In this document: positions 6,544 to 12,051 of the stretch, piece by piece
Numbering within the stretch: position 1 is the first letter of the stretch
Layout of the letters: each line of letters starts with the position of its first letter
Notes under the pieces: model-generated
What the model was told of the DNA's origin: nothing
The model's input: the letters and a program-made list of their open reading frames with translations, nothing else
Databases searched by the model: none
Translations under genes and position numbers: made by a program
DNA from: RGIG8775 sp045537235
GTDB lineage: Bacteria; Bacillota; Clostridia; Oscillospirales; CAG-272
Assembly: GCA_045537235.1 (NCBI GenBank)
Contig: JAZSPB010000088.1
Location: forward strand, 1 to 12,051
Length of the DNA: 12,051 nt
Reading direction: 5' to 3'

Positions 6544-7683
6544 TCACATCAGGGACAGATACAGCTCCTTGATCTCTTCAACCGAGGTCTCGCGAGGATT
6601 ACCGGGACGGCAAGCATCGTCATAAGCCGACTGAGAAAGGAAATCTACATCCTCCGGCTTAACGATCTCCTTAAGATTTGCAGGAATGCCAACATCGATC
6701 GAAAGCTGCTTTACAGCATCGATAGCGGCTTTTCTTGCCTCTTCAACCGTCATACCGGTCACGTCAACACCCATGGCACGAGCGATCTCACGGTACTTAT
6801 CACCCGTGGCGGGTGCATTGTATTCCATAACGGTGGGAAGAATGATCGCATTGGCTACGCCGTGGGGGGTGTCATACAGTGCACCCAAAGGATGCGCCAT
6901 GGAGTGAACGATACCCAAACCTACGTTGGAGAAGCCCATACCTGCGATATACTGACCGAGAGCCATGCCCTCGCGCCCCTCATCGGTGCCCTCAACTGCG
7001 CCGCGAAGGTGCTTTGCGATCAGCTCGATGGCCTTGAGATGGAACATATCGCTCATCTCCCATGCGCCGGCGGTAATATAACCCTCAATAGCATGAGTCA
7101 GCGCATCCATACCGGTAGCGGCGGTAAGACCGCGAGGCATGGTGCTCATCATATCGGGATCAACAACTGCCACAACGGGAATGTCGTGAACATCAACACA
7201 TACCATCTTGCGGTTCTTTTCTGCATCTGTAATAACATAGTTGATGGTAACCTCCGCAGCAGTACCTGCCGTGGTGGGAACCGCGATAATGGGAACGCAC
7301 TTATTCTTGGTGGGCGCTACCCCCTCCAAAGAACGAACATCGGCAAACTCGGGATTGGTAATGATAATACCGATCGCCTTTGCCGTGTCCATAGAGGAGC
7401 CTCCACCAATAGCTACGATGCAGTCTGCACCGCTCTTCTTGTATGCCTCTACTCCCGACTGCACATTTTCGATCGTCGGATTGGGCTTGATGTTGCTGTA
7501 GATGTCATAGGAAATGTTCGCCGCATCCAGGATGTCGGTAACCTTCTTGGTCACATTGAAGCGGATCAGATCAGGGTCGGAACAAACGAACGCCTTGGCA
7601 AAGCCGCGCGCCTTGATCTCGGTAGCGATCTCCTGAATGGCACCCTTGCCATGATAGCTGGTTTCATTGAGTACAAATCTCAT
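6544..7683 (-). CDS. fucO: Lactaldehyde reductase (L-1,2-propanediol oxidoreductase), iron-dependent
   Basis: FucO reduces the L-lactaldehyde formed in fucose and rhamnose breakdown to L-1,2-propanediol with NADH, regenerating NAD+ under anaerobic conditions. The 379-residue protein is close to E. coli FucO along its length (for example NPEFADVRSLEG, PTTAGTAAEVTINYVITD, GMGFSNVGLG). It has the GGGS nucleotide loop (93-96). The metal ligands expected by comparison with E. coli are present: Asp193, His197, His260 and His274. ATG at 7683 follows GGAGGAG seven bases upstream; the longer open frame runs into the repeat and is rejected. No other fucose-pathway gene is adjacent except the convergent fucosidase. 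A related iron alcohol dehydrogenase of other specificity is possible, but the similarity favours FucO. Confidence 0.9.
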   Translation of the reverse strand: MRFVLNETSYHGKGAIQEIATEIKARGFAKAFVCSDPDLIRFNVTKKVTDILDAANISYDIYSNIKPNPTIENVQSGVEAYKKSGADCIVAIGGGSSMDTAKAIGIIITNPEFADVRSLEGVAPTKNKCVPIIAVPTTAGTAAEVTINYVITDAEKNRKMVCVDVHDIPVVAVVDPDMMSTMPRGLTAATGMDALTHAIEGYITAGAWEMSDMFHLKAIELIAKHLRGAVEGTDEGREGMALGQYIAGMGFSNVGLGIVHSMAHPLGALYDTPHGVANAIILPTVMEYNAPATGDKYREIARAMGVDVTGMTVEEARKAAIDAVKQLSIDVGIPANLKEIVKPEDVDFLSQSAYDDACRPGNPRETSVEEIKELYLSLM

Positions 7684-7726
7684 GGGAATACTCCTCCTTT
7701 TTTCCGGCGAATACGCCTTTTTGTTA

Positions 7727-7755
7727 ATTTTATAACAAAATGCCCCCGTTGTCAA
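7727..7755 (-). promoter_or_regulatory. Promoter of fucO, with its -35 inside the palindrome
   Basis: On the minus strand TTGACA (7750-7755), a 17-base spacer and TAAAAT (7727-7732) precede fucO. The -35 hexamer belongs to the outer end of the 290-bp palindrome, whereas the -10 lies in unique sequence. Confidence 0.7.
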
Positions 7756-8037
7756 GAGCTGTGGGGAAAGTTTTGTGAGTTTTTTTCGGGGGGCGCCTGC
7801 GGGCGCGGGGAGGTCGCTTTTTGAAAAAAGCTCCGCAAAAACTTTTCTATTGCGCCCTTTTTGTGATTTGTGCGAACATAGTTGTACCTCATGGGGTGCG
7901 GTGTGTTCGCTCAAATTTTACCAAGGGCGCAATAGAAAAGTTTTTTGCGGAGCTTTTTTTCAAAAAAGCGACCTCCCGCGCCCGCAGGCGCCCTCCGAAA
8001 AAAAACTCACAAAACTTTCCCCACAGCTCTTGACAAC
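7748..8037. repeat. 290-bp near-perfect palindrome, extended repeat copy 4
   Basis: The core (about 7787-7997) is the same repeat as at 1-176: GC-rich shoulder, GGTCGCTTTTTGAAAAAAG, CTCCGCAAAAACTTTT, CTATTGCGCCC (7847-7857) mirrored by GGGCGCAATAG (7925-7935), GCGAACATA, and a 21-nt loop. Here the inverted symmetry continues outward another 40-50 bases on each side through AAACTTTCCCCACAGCTC to TTGACAAC, with almost no mismatch. Both ends therefore carry an outward-facing TTGACA. It lies between the divergent genes fucO and thiT and supplies the -35 box for each. No flanking direct duplication was recognised. Confidence 0.9.
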
Positions 8038-8058
8038 GTCAGGGCTTTGTGCTACAAT
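8030..8058 (+). promoter_or_regulatory. Promoter of the thiT leader, with its -35 inside the palindrome
   Basis: TTGACA (8030-8035), a 17-base spacer and TACAAT (8053-8058) form a near-consensus promoter reading into the riboswitch-like leader. The -35 is the mirror image of the fucO -35 at the other end of the palindrome. Confidence 0.85.
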
Positions 8059-8080
8059 ATCGACAGAAAAACCGCATAAA

Positions 8081-8166
8081 AATCAGGGGTGTTGATATTT
8101 TTGGTTGAGATGGAGTAATTTGAATTTTTTAATTTGATACGGATAATGCCGTCGTAGGAAGATTGA
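8081..8166 (+). promoter_or_regulatory. TPP riboswitch (THI element), partly degenerate
   Basis: The leader contains the hallmark THI-element segments in order: CAGGGGTG (8084-8091), TTGAGAT (about 8105-8111) and TTGATACGGATAATGCCGTC (8134-8153) followed by GTAGGAAG. ACGG (8139-8142) pairs with CCGT (8149-8152) in the pyrophosphate-sensing arm, and AATC (8081-8084) can pair with GATT (8161-8164) as P1. The usual ACCC strand that closes P2 is not visible. Position before a thiamine transporter and a terminator fits repression of transcription by thiamine pyrophosphate. Confidence 0.8.
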
Positions 8167-8189
8167 AGCCTTTTTGGGTCATATTATCG

Positions 8190-8216
8190 CCGCACGGATT
8201 TTCGTGCGGTTTTTTG
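8190..8216 (+). terminator. Riboswitch-linked terminator in the thiT leader
   Basis: CCGCACG (8190-8196) and CGTGCGG (8203-8209) form a 7-bp stem with a 6-nt loop, followed by seven T residues. It sits between the aptamer and the thiT start, as expected for transcriptional attenuation. Confidence 0.88.
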
Positions 8217-8241
8217 AATTCAAGAAAGGCAGGTTTTGAAA

Positions 8242-8913
8242 ATGAAACCCATCCAAACCAAACGCCTCACGGTATCGGCCGTGATGCTGGCGCTTGCGAC
8301 GGTACTTGCTGCCGTATGCGCTCTCATTCCTTTCCTTCATCTCCCCATGGGTGGAGGCTTTACGGTAGCGAGTATGCTGCCGATCGTTATTGTCTCGTAT
8401 ATGTACGGGATCAAATGGGGACTGTTCACGTCGTTCACCTATTCGGTCATTCAGATCATCATGGATCTTTGCATGGGAGTCAGCGGCTCGGTGATCATGG
8501 TACTGTTTATGCCCGAGCATGAAGATTACATGGGTGCGGTTGCCGCAGTTTCGATCTTGGTAATCGATTATTTGATCGCGTACACGGTATTGGGACTGGG
8601 CGGTCTGTTCCGCAATCGGTTTGAGAGTAAGACAAAGGCACTTTGTCTTGGTGCGGCAGTGGCGCTGGCGCTTCGATATTTGGCGCACATTGTGTCCGGT
8701 TATATTTTTTACGGCGCGTGGGCAGAGTGGTTTTTCTCGCAGGAGGGATGGTTCCAAGGATTGGGACTGTGGTTGATTGAGCACCTTAACGGTGGGGTTT
8801 TGGCGCTGGTTTATTCGATTTTTTATAATGGATTGTATATGATTCCTGAGATTGTTATTACTGTTATCGCCGCAGTGGCGGTTTCGAGAATCGCACAGGT
8901 GAAGAAACAGTAG
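8242..8913 (+). CDS. thiT: Energy-coupled thiamine transporter S component ThiT
   Basis: ThiT is the substrate-binding membrane subunit of an ECF transporter and takes up thiamine together with a shared EcfAA'T energising module, not encoded here. The 223-residue protein has about six hydrophobic segments. It carries ThiT signatures: LPMGGGFTVASMLP (34-47), YGIKWGLF (55-62), the DYLIAY segment (109-114), RYLAHIVSG (145-153) with a candidate ligand-contacting His149, Trp160, and YSIFYNGLYMIPE (191-203) with Asn196. The length exceeds the roughly 190 residues usual for the family, mainly because of longer loops around residues 85-100 and 160-180. ATG at 8242 is favoured over a TTG two codons earlier because of spacing to GCAGG. 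The TPP-riboswitch-like leader independently supports the thiamine role. Confidence 0.92.
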   Translation: MKPIQTKRLTVSAVMLALATVLAAVCALIPFLHLPMGGGFTVASMLPIVIVSYMYGIKWGLFTSFTYSVIQIIMDLCMGVSGSVIMVLFMPEHEDYMGAVAAVSILVIDYLIAYTVLGLGGLFRNRFESKTKALCLGAAVALALRYLAHIVSGYIFYGAWAEWFFSQEGWFQGLGLWLIEHLNGGVLALVYSIFYNGLYMIPEIVITVIAAVAVSRIAQVKKQ

Positions 8914-8929
8914 GGTGAGGGGAATTTGA

Positions 8930-8968
8930 AACGGTTGGTTTTTGGATCAGCCGTTTTTTTGTTTTTTT
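8930..8968 (+). terminator. Terminator of thiT
   Basis: AACGGTTG (8930-8937) pairs with CAGCCGTT (8948-8955) and is followed by a long T tract, 16 bases after the thiT stop codon. Confidence 0.88.
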
Positions 8969-8984
8969 GGGGGGAACGGGGGGT

Positions 8985-9175
8985 ATGGAAATGATGTTGT
9001 GTGCTTGACGTTTGTCTGGTAGGTGTTACTTCTTTGCTGGCCCAAAGAAGTAACCAAGAAACGGCCCTTCGGTGCACAGCCGATTGCTGCACAGCCCGAT
9101 TCACGTTTTCACTGTCTTTGATTTTACGTTGGATCGTTAGAAGAGGGGTGCCATGCATTGCTTGGGGCTATAGAC
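8985..9175. repeat. Left arm of a roughly 0.7-kb inverted-repeat element
   Basis: This 191-base arm is the reverse complement of 9469-9659 with about six mismatches by eye and no indels. It includes its own hairpin, GTTACTTCTTT (9025-9035) with AAAGAAGTAAC (9044-9054). Weaker similarity (G/T tracts) extends outward to about 8961. A short open frame without a ribosome binding site runs through the arm; substitutions between the arms change amino acids as often as not, so it is not called a gene. Confidence 0.88.
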
Positions 9176-9468
9176 ATTAGGTAAAGTATAAATCGTTCGT
9201 TTTTTGTCTTCGTTTTTGCTTTGCAAAAAAACTTTTCCCCCAAAAAACTTTTCCATCTTTATAAGTTTTGAAGCCTTTAAATATTTTTGTTTTAATGCCA
9301 TTAAATAGAGCTTTTAAAATATGAAGCGTTAATTCCAAAGCAAGGCGTTGTGGTTTTCAATATTTTTGCCCAATCGATTTCCCATAACATAAAGCATAAA
9401 CTCTCTCATTTACCGATTTTGTGCCACTCAAACGAAAGTGGAGACAAGCGATCCATGCGTCCCCTCAC
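9176..9468. other. AT-rich centre of the inverted-repeat element, no gene seen
   Basis: About 290 bases between the two arms hold no convincing open reading frame, tRNA or strong promoter. The left part has CTTTGCAAAAAAACTTTTCC-like tracts reminiscent of the window's other repeat family, but too short to assign. If the whole is a mobile element, this is where a transposase would be expected, and none is present. Confidence 0.6.
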
Positions 9469-9659
9469 GTCTATAGCCCCAAGCAAAGCATGGCACCCCT
9501 CCTCTAACGATCCAACGTAAAGCCAAGGACAGAGAAAACGTGAATCGGGCTGTGCAGCAATCGGCTGTGCACCGAAGGGCCGTTTCTTGGTTACTTCTTT
9601 GGGCCAGCAAAGAAGTAACACCTACCAGACAAACGTCAAGCACACAACATCATTTCCAT
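9469..9659. repeat. Right arm of the roughly 0.7-kb inverted-repeat element
   Basis: Mirror copy of 8985-9175, including the hairpin GTTACTTCTTT (9590-9600) with AAAGAAGTAAC (9609-9619). The outer 120 bases are identical to the left arm; the mismatches cluster in the inner 70 bases. Two overlapping 71-codon minus-strand frames lie in it and are considered spurious. Confidence 0.88.
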
Positions 9660-9724
9660 GCTCCCTCCCCCAATTCCCCCCCCAAAAAAAATATGAACAA
9701 ACTGTAAAAACTCCCCTTCCCCTC

Positions 9725-9753
9725 TTGCACTCACACCCCGTTTAATGTATACT
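9725..9753 (+). promoter_or_regulatory. Promoter of the condensing-enzyme/GntR operon
   Basis: TTGCAC (9725-9730), a 17-base spacer and TATACT (9748-9753) form a good promoter 80 bases before the start codon. The -10 hexamer lies inside the first GTATAC palindrome, so binding there would block RNA polymerase. Confidence 0.75.
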
Positions 9754-9788
9754 TGTATACATCCTCAAAATTGTATACAAGTATACAT
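9745..9788. promoter_or_regulatory. Paired GntR/FCD-type operators
   Basis: ATGTATACTTGTATACAT (9745-9762) and TGTATACAAGTATACA (9772-9787) are each palindromic. They are mirror images of one another across a 10-base spacer, with centres 26 bp apart. GTATAC-centred palindromes are typical of FadR/FCD-subfamily GntR repressors, and such a regulator is the second gene of the operon. Autorepression is therefore likely, by inference from position and family. Confidence 0.75.
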
Positions 9789-9832
9789 TCGCCCCATCGA
9801 GCGAATATACCATCCATAAAGGAGAATTTACC

Positions 9833-11200
9833 ATGCTTGAAATTTCCGGAAAAACCAACCTATTGGAGCAAAAATCCTACAAATATCAGCTCCAAGACGT
9901 AGCGGAGCCAAACCTGTACCGCGACGTTTACCCCTATGTGGATGTCCCCAAGATCCCCTTCAACCATCGCCGCGTGCCCATGGATATGCCCGAAGAGATC
10001 TGGATCACCGACACCACCATGCGCGACGGTCAGCAGTCGGTAGAGCCTTACACCGTTGATCAGATCGTCGATCTTTACAAGCTTATGTCCCGTCTCGGCG
10101 GTCCCAAGGGCATCATTCGCCAGACCGAATTCTTCATATACAGTAAAAAAGACCGTGAAGCGGTTGAGCGTTGCCGCGATCTGGGGTTGCAATTCCCCGA
10201 GATCACCACTTGGATCCGCGCCAGCAAAGAGGACTTCAAATTGGTCAAGGAAATGGGTATCAAGGAGACGGGTATTCTCGTCAGCTCCTCCGACTACCAC
10301 ATTTTCAAAAAGCTCAAAATGACTCGCCGTGAGGCTATGAACCTGTACTTGGAGACGGTAGCCGAGGCATTTGAGGCCGGTGTTCGTCCCCGTTGCCATT
10401 TGGAGGACATCACCCGTGCCGACTTCTACGGCTTCGTAGTTCCCTTTGTCAACGAGCTTCAAAAGATGTCTCAAGATGCCGGCATCCCCGTAAAGATCCG
10501 CGCCTGCGATACTATGGGTTACGGTATCCCCTACACCGAGGTTGCCCTCCCCCGAAGCGTCCCCGGCATCATTTACGGCTTGCAGCACTACTCCGACGTT
10601 CCCTCCGAAATGCTGGAGTGGCACGGTCACAACGACTTCTACAAGGCCGTTTCCAATGCTACGGTCGCTTGGCTGTACGGCGCATCGGCAGTCAACTGTT
10701 CTCTGCTCGGTATCGGTGAGCGCACGGGTAACATTCCGCTGGAGGCTATGGTCTTTGAGTACGCGTCTCTCCGCGGCACCCTTGACGGCATGGATCCCAC
10801 CGCCATCACCGACATTGCCAACTACTTCCACGAGAATATGGGCTATGAGATCCCGCCCATGACTCCCTTTGTGGGCAAGAACTTCAACGTCACCCGCGCA
10901 GGCATTCACGCCGACGGCATGATGAAGGATCAGGAGATCTACAACATCTTCGATACCAAGAAGCTTCTCAACCGCGCCGCAGGTGTCATGATCACCAAGA
11001 CCTCGGGTCTTGCGGGTATTGCCTACTGGATCAATGACCGCTACGGTCTTGAGGGCGACAAGTGCATCGACAAGCGCGATCCTTTGGTATTGGCTCTCAA
11101 ATCGTGGATCGACGATGAGTACGATAACGGTCGTCAGAATGCCATCACCGACAGCGAGATGGAAGAGCACATCCAAGCCTTCCGCGCCGCAAACGCATAA
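9833..11200 (+). CDS. DRE-TIM condensing enzyme (HMGL-like), possible (Re)-citrate synthase
   Basis: The 455-residue protein belongs to the family of isopropylmalate, homocitrate and (Re)-citrate synthases, which condense acetyl-CoA with a 2-oxoacid in a metal-dependent TIM barrel. Visible motifs are ITDTTMRDGQQ (58-68, catalytic Arg64 and metal ligand Asp65), CHLEDITRAD (188-197), CDTMGYG (225-231), WHGHND (263-268, metal ligands His264 and His266) and GIGERTGN (293-300). An N-terminal extension of about 55 residues precedes the barrel. No LeuA-type C-terminal regulatory domain is recognisable. The overall pattern, including MPEEIWITDTT and IRQTEFFIYS, recalls the (Re)-citrate synthase-like group of anaerobes. 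No leucine- or lysine-pathway genes are adjacent. AAAGGAG precedes the ATG. Family is secure; the substrate is uncertain. Confidence 0.82.
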   Translation: MLEISGKTNLLEQKSYKYQLQDVAEPNLYRDVYPYVDVPKIPFNHRRVPMDMPEEIWITDTTMRDGQQSVEPYTVDQIVDLYKLMSRLGGPKGIIRQTEFFIYSKKDREAVERCRDLGLQFPEITTWIRASKEDFKLVKEMGIKETGILVSSSDYHIFKKLKMTRREAMNLYLETVAEAFEAGVRPRCHLEDITRADFYGFVVPFVNELQKMSQDAGIPVKIRACDTMGYGIPYTEVALPRSVPGIIYGLQHYSDVPSEMLEWHGHNDFYKAVSNATVAWLYGASAVNCSLLGIGERTGNIPLEAMVFEYASLRGTLDGMDPTAITDIANYFHENMGYEIPPMTPFVGKNFNVTRAGIHADGMMKDQEIYNIFDTKKLLNRAAGVMITKTSGLAGIAYWINDRYGLEGDKCIDKRDPLVLALKSWIDDEYDNGRQNAITDSEMEEHIQAFRAANA

Positions 11201-11203
11201 GCC

Positions 11204-11860
11204 ATGGCACCCAAGCAAAGAGAAAAAAGCCCGTCCATGGCCGAAGCTGTGTTCGCACAGATCGAGGAGGCTATCCTCAACGGTCAATTGACCAGCGGCG
11301 AAACGGTAACCGAGAACAAGCTGTGTGAGCTTCTGTCGGTCAGTCGGACGCCTGTTCGCGAAGCGCTCAACCGCCTGCGGCAGGAAGGACTGATCGAAGA
11401 AACAGCCAAAGGCGCGGTAGTGGTGGGCATCACCGAAAAAGACCTCGACGACATCTACGAGGTTCGTCTGCGCATCGAAGGACTGTCCTCCGCGCTGTGC
11501 GCCGAAAGCATCACCAACGAACAGTTGGCAGAGTTGGAGGAAACGGTTGCACTTCAAGAGTTCTACACAAGCCGCGGTCAGGCTGACAGCATCAAGAATC
11601 TCGACTCTCGCTTCCATGAGCAGATCTACTCCTACTGCGGGAGCAAGATCCTGTCCTCCCTCTTGACCGACCTCCACCGCAAGGTACAGCGATTCCGCCG
11701 CGCCTCGGTGGAAAACCCCGACCGTGCCCGTGCCGCCGTCGCAGAGCATCGCAAGATCCTCGAAGCGTTGCGTGCCCACGACAAGGTTCTTGCCGAGCAA
11801 CTCGCAGTGGAACACATCCGAAATGCTCGCGCATCCATTACACAAATAAATAAATTATGA
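11204..11860 (+). CDS. GntR-family regulator with FCD ligand-binding domain
   Basis: The 218-residue protein has an N-terminal winged helix (about 12-75) with the GntR signature TENKLCELLSVSRTPVREAL (36-55) and EGLIEETAKGAVVVG. An all-helical FCD domain follows (about 80-215). The expected FCD metal ligands are present: Asp134 and His138 (in LDSRFHEQI), His182 and His204. FCD regulators usually sense carboxylates such as citrate, lactate or gluconate. The start lies three bases after the upstream stop codon with no clear ribosome binding site, so translation is probably coupled to the condensing enzyme. It likely represses its own operon through the GTATAC palindromes at 9745-9788. The coupling of an organic-acid sensor to a citrate- or isopropylmalate-type synthase is functionally sensible, though the ligand is unknown. 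Confidence 0.92.
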   Translation: MAPKQREKSPSMAEAVFAQIEEAILNGQLTSGETVTENKLCELLSVSRTPVREALNRLRQEGLIEETAKGAVVVGITEKDLDDIYEVRLRIEGLSSALCAESITNEQLAELEETVALQEFYTSRGQADSIKNLDSRFHEQIYSYCGSKILSSLLTDLHRKVQRFRRASVENPDRARAAVAEHRKILEALRAHDKVLAEQLAVEHIRNARASITQINKL

Positions 11861-11870
11861 TTTCACACAG

Positions 11871-12051
11871 GCGCCTGCGGGCGCGGGAGGTCGCTTTTTT
11901 GAAAAAAAAGCTCCGCAAAAAACTTTTGATCCGCGCCCTTTTGGGAGTTTGTGCGAACATAGCGATACTCAATGGGGTGCACTATGTTCGCTCAAACTTC
12001 AGTAAGGACGCGGATCAAAAGTTTTTGCGGAGCTTTTTTCAAAAAGCGACC
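11871..12051. repeat. Palindromic repeat, copy 5, reaching the window edge
   Basis: GC-rich shoulder, GGTCGCTTTTTTGAAAAAA, CTCCGCAAAAAACTTTT, a stem GATCCGCG...CGCGGATC (11928-11935/12009-12016), GTGCGAACATA, a 21-nt loop and the mirrored arm ending GCGACC at the last base. The inner stem sequence differs from the copies at 1-176 and 7748-8037, but both strands have changed together. It follows the GntR stop codon by ten bases and probably ends that operon. Confidence 0.85.

Noticed and set aside
6472..7824. 450-codon plus-strand frame opposite fucO
   Set aside because: Antisense to fucO and running through two repeat copies; no recognisable domain.
7683..7914. N-terminal extension of FucO by 77 codons
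   Set aside because: The extension crosses the promoter and the palindrome and resembles nothing in the family. ATG at 7683 has a strong ribosome binding site and gives the normal length.
8008..8040. DnaA-box-like CCCCACAGC near TTGACA as an origin signal
   Set aside because: No TTATCCACA match and no cluster; the sequence is the outer end of the palindrome and a -35 box.
9406..9643. Two overlapping 71-codon minus-strand frames in the right arm of the inverted-repeat element
   Set aside because: No ribosome binding site. The same frame in the left arm accumulates replacement changes, and the arms are better explained as structured repeat DNA.
9860..11845. 661-codon minus-strand open frame spanning both genes of the last operon
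   Set aside because: It runs across two well-supported genes on the other strand, a usual antisense artefact in this codon composition.

Overview
The window looks like chromosomal DNA of an uncultured gut-type Clostridia bacterium (Firmicutes). The clues are strong AAGGAGG-type ribosome binding sites, a TTG-started typA, an ECF-type thiamine transporter behind a TPP-riboswitch-like leader, a Cys-rich lipoprotein of a kind common in gut Firmicutes, and sigma-A promoters with 17-bp spacers. No rRNA, tRNA, CRISPR array, transposase or phage gene was seen. The organism assignment is inference.

Layout, left to right: (1) palindromic repeat copy 1 (1-176); typA/bipA on the minus strand (181-2010); a half copy of the same repeat (2206-2333). 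(2) A consensus promoter (2384-2412) starts a predicted structured RNA (2419-2612) with 6S-RNA-like architecture and a UUCG-loop terminator (2635-2672), followed directly by a lipoprotein with ten Cys/His-rich repeats (2698-3999). (3) An AraC-type regulator (4092-4901, minus) is divergent from a GH29 alpha-L-fucosidase (5041-6354). Between them lie direct repeats 21 bp apart that look like an AraC operator. (4) A chimeric repeat copy, then FucO-type lactaldehyde reductase (6544-7683, minus). (5) A 290-bp near-perfect palindrome (7748-8037) carries the -35 boxes of both fucO and the divergent thiT gene. (6) A TPP-riboswitch-like leader, terminator and thiT (8242-8913). (7) A roughly 0.7-kb non-coding element with 191-bp inverted arms (8985-9659). 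(8) An operon of a DRE-TIM condensing enzyme, possibly a (Re)-citrate synthase (9833-11200), and a GntR/FCD regulator (11204-11860), behind two GTATAC-type palindromes that overlap the promoter. (9) A final repeat copy running to the window edge (11871-12051).

Functionally, two small themes stand out. One is fucose use: a cytoplasmic fucosidase under likely AraC control, and the reductase that disposes of the lactaldehyde made from fucose. The other is an autoregulated organic-acid operon.

The least explained content is non-coding: the 6S-like RNA, and a family of five long palindromes whose arms show compensated base changes between copies while the central loop is always 21 nt. All statements come from reading the sequence; no fold, alignment or database search was run.
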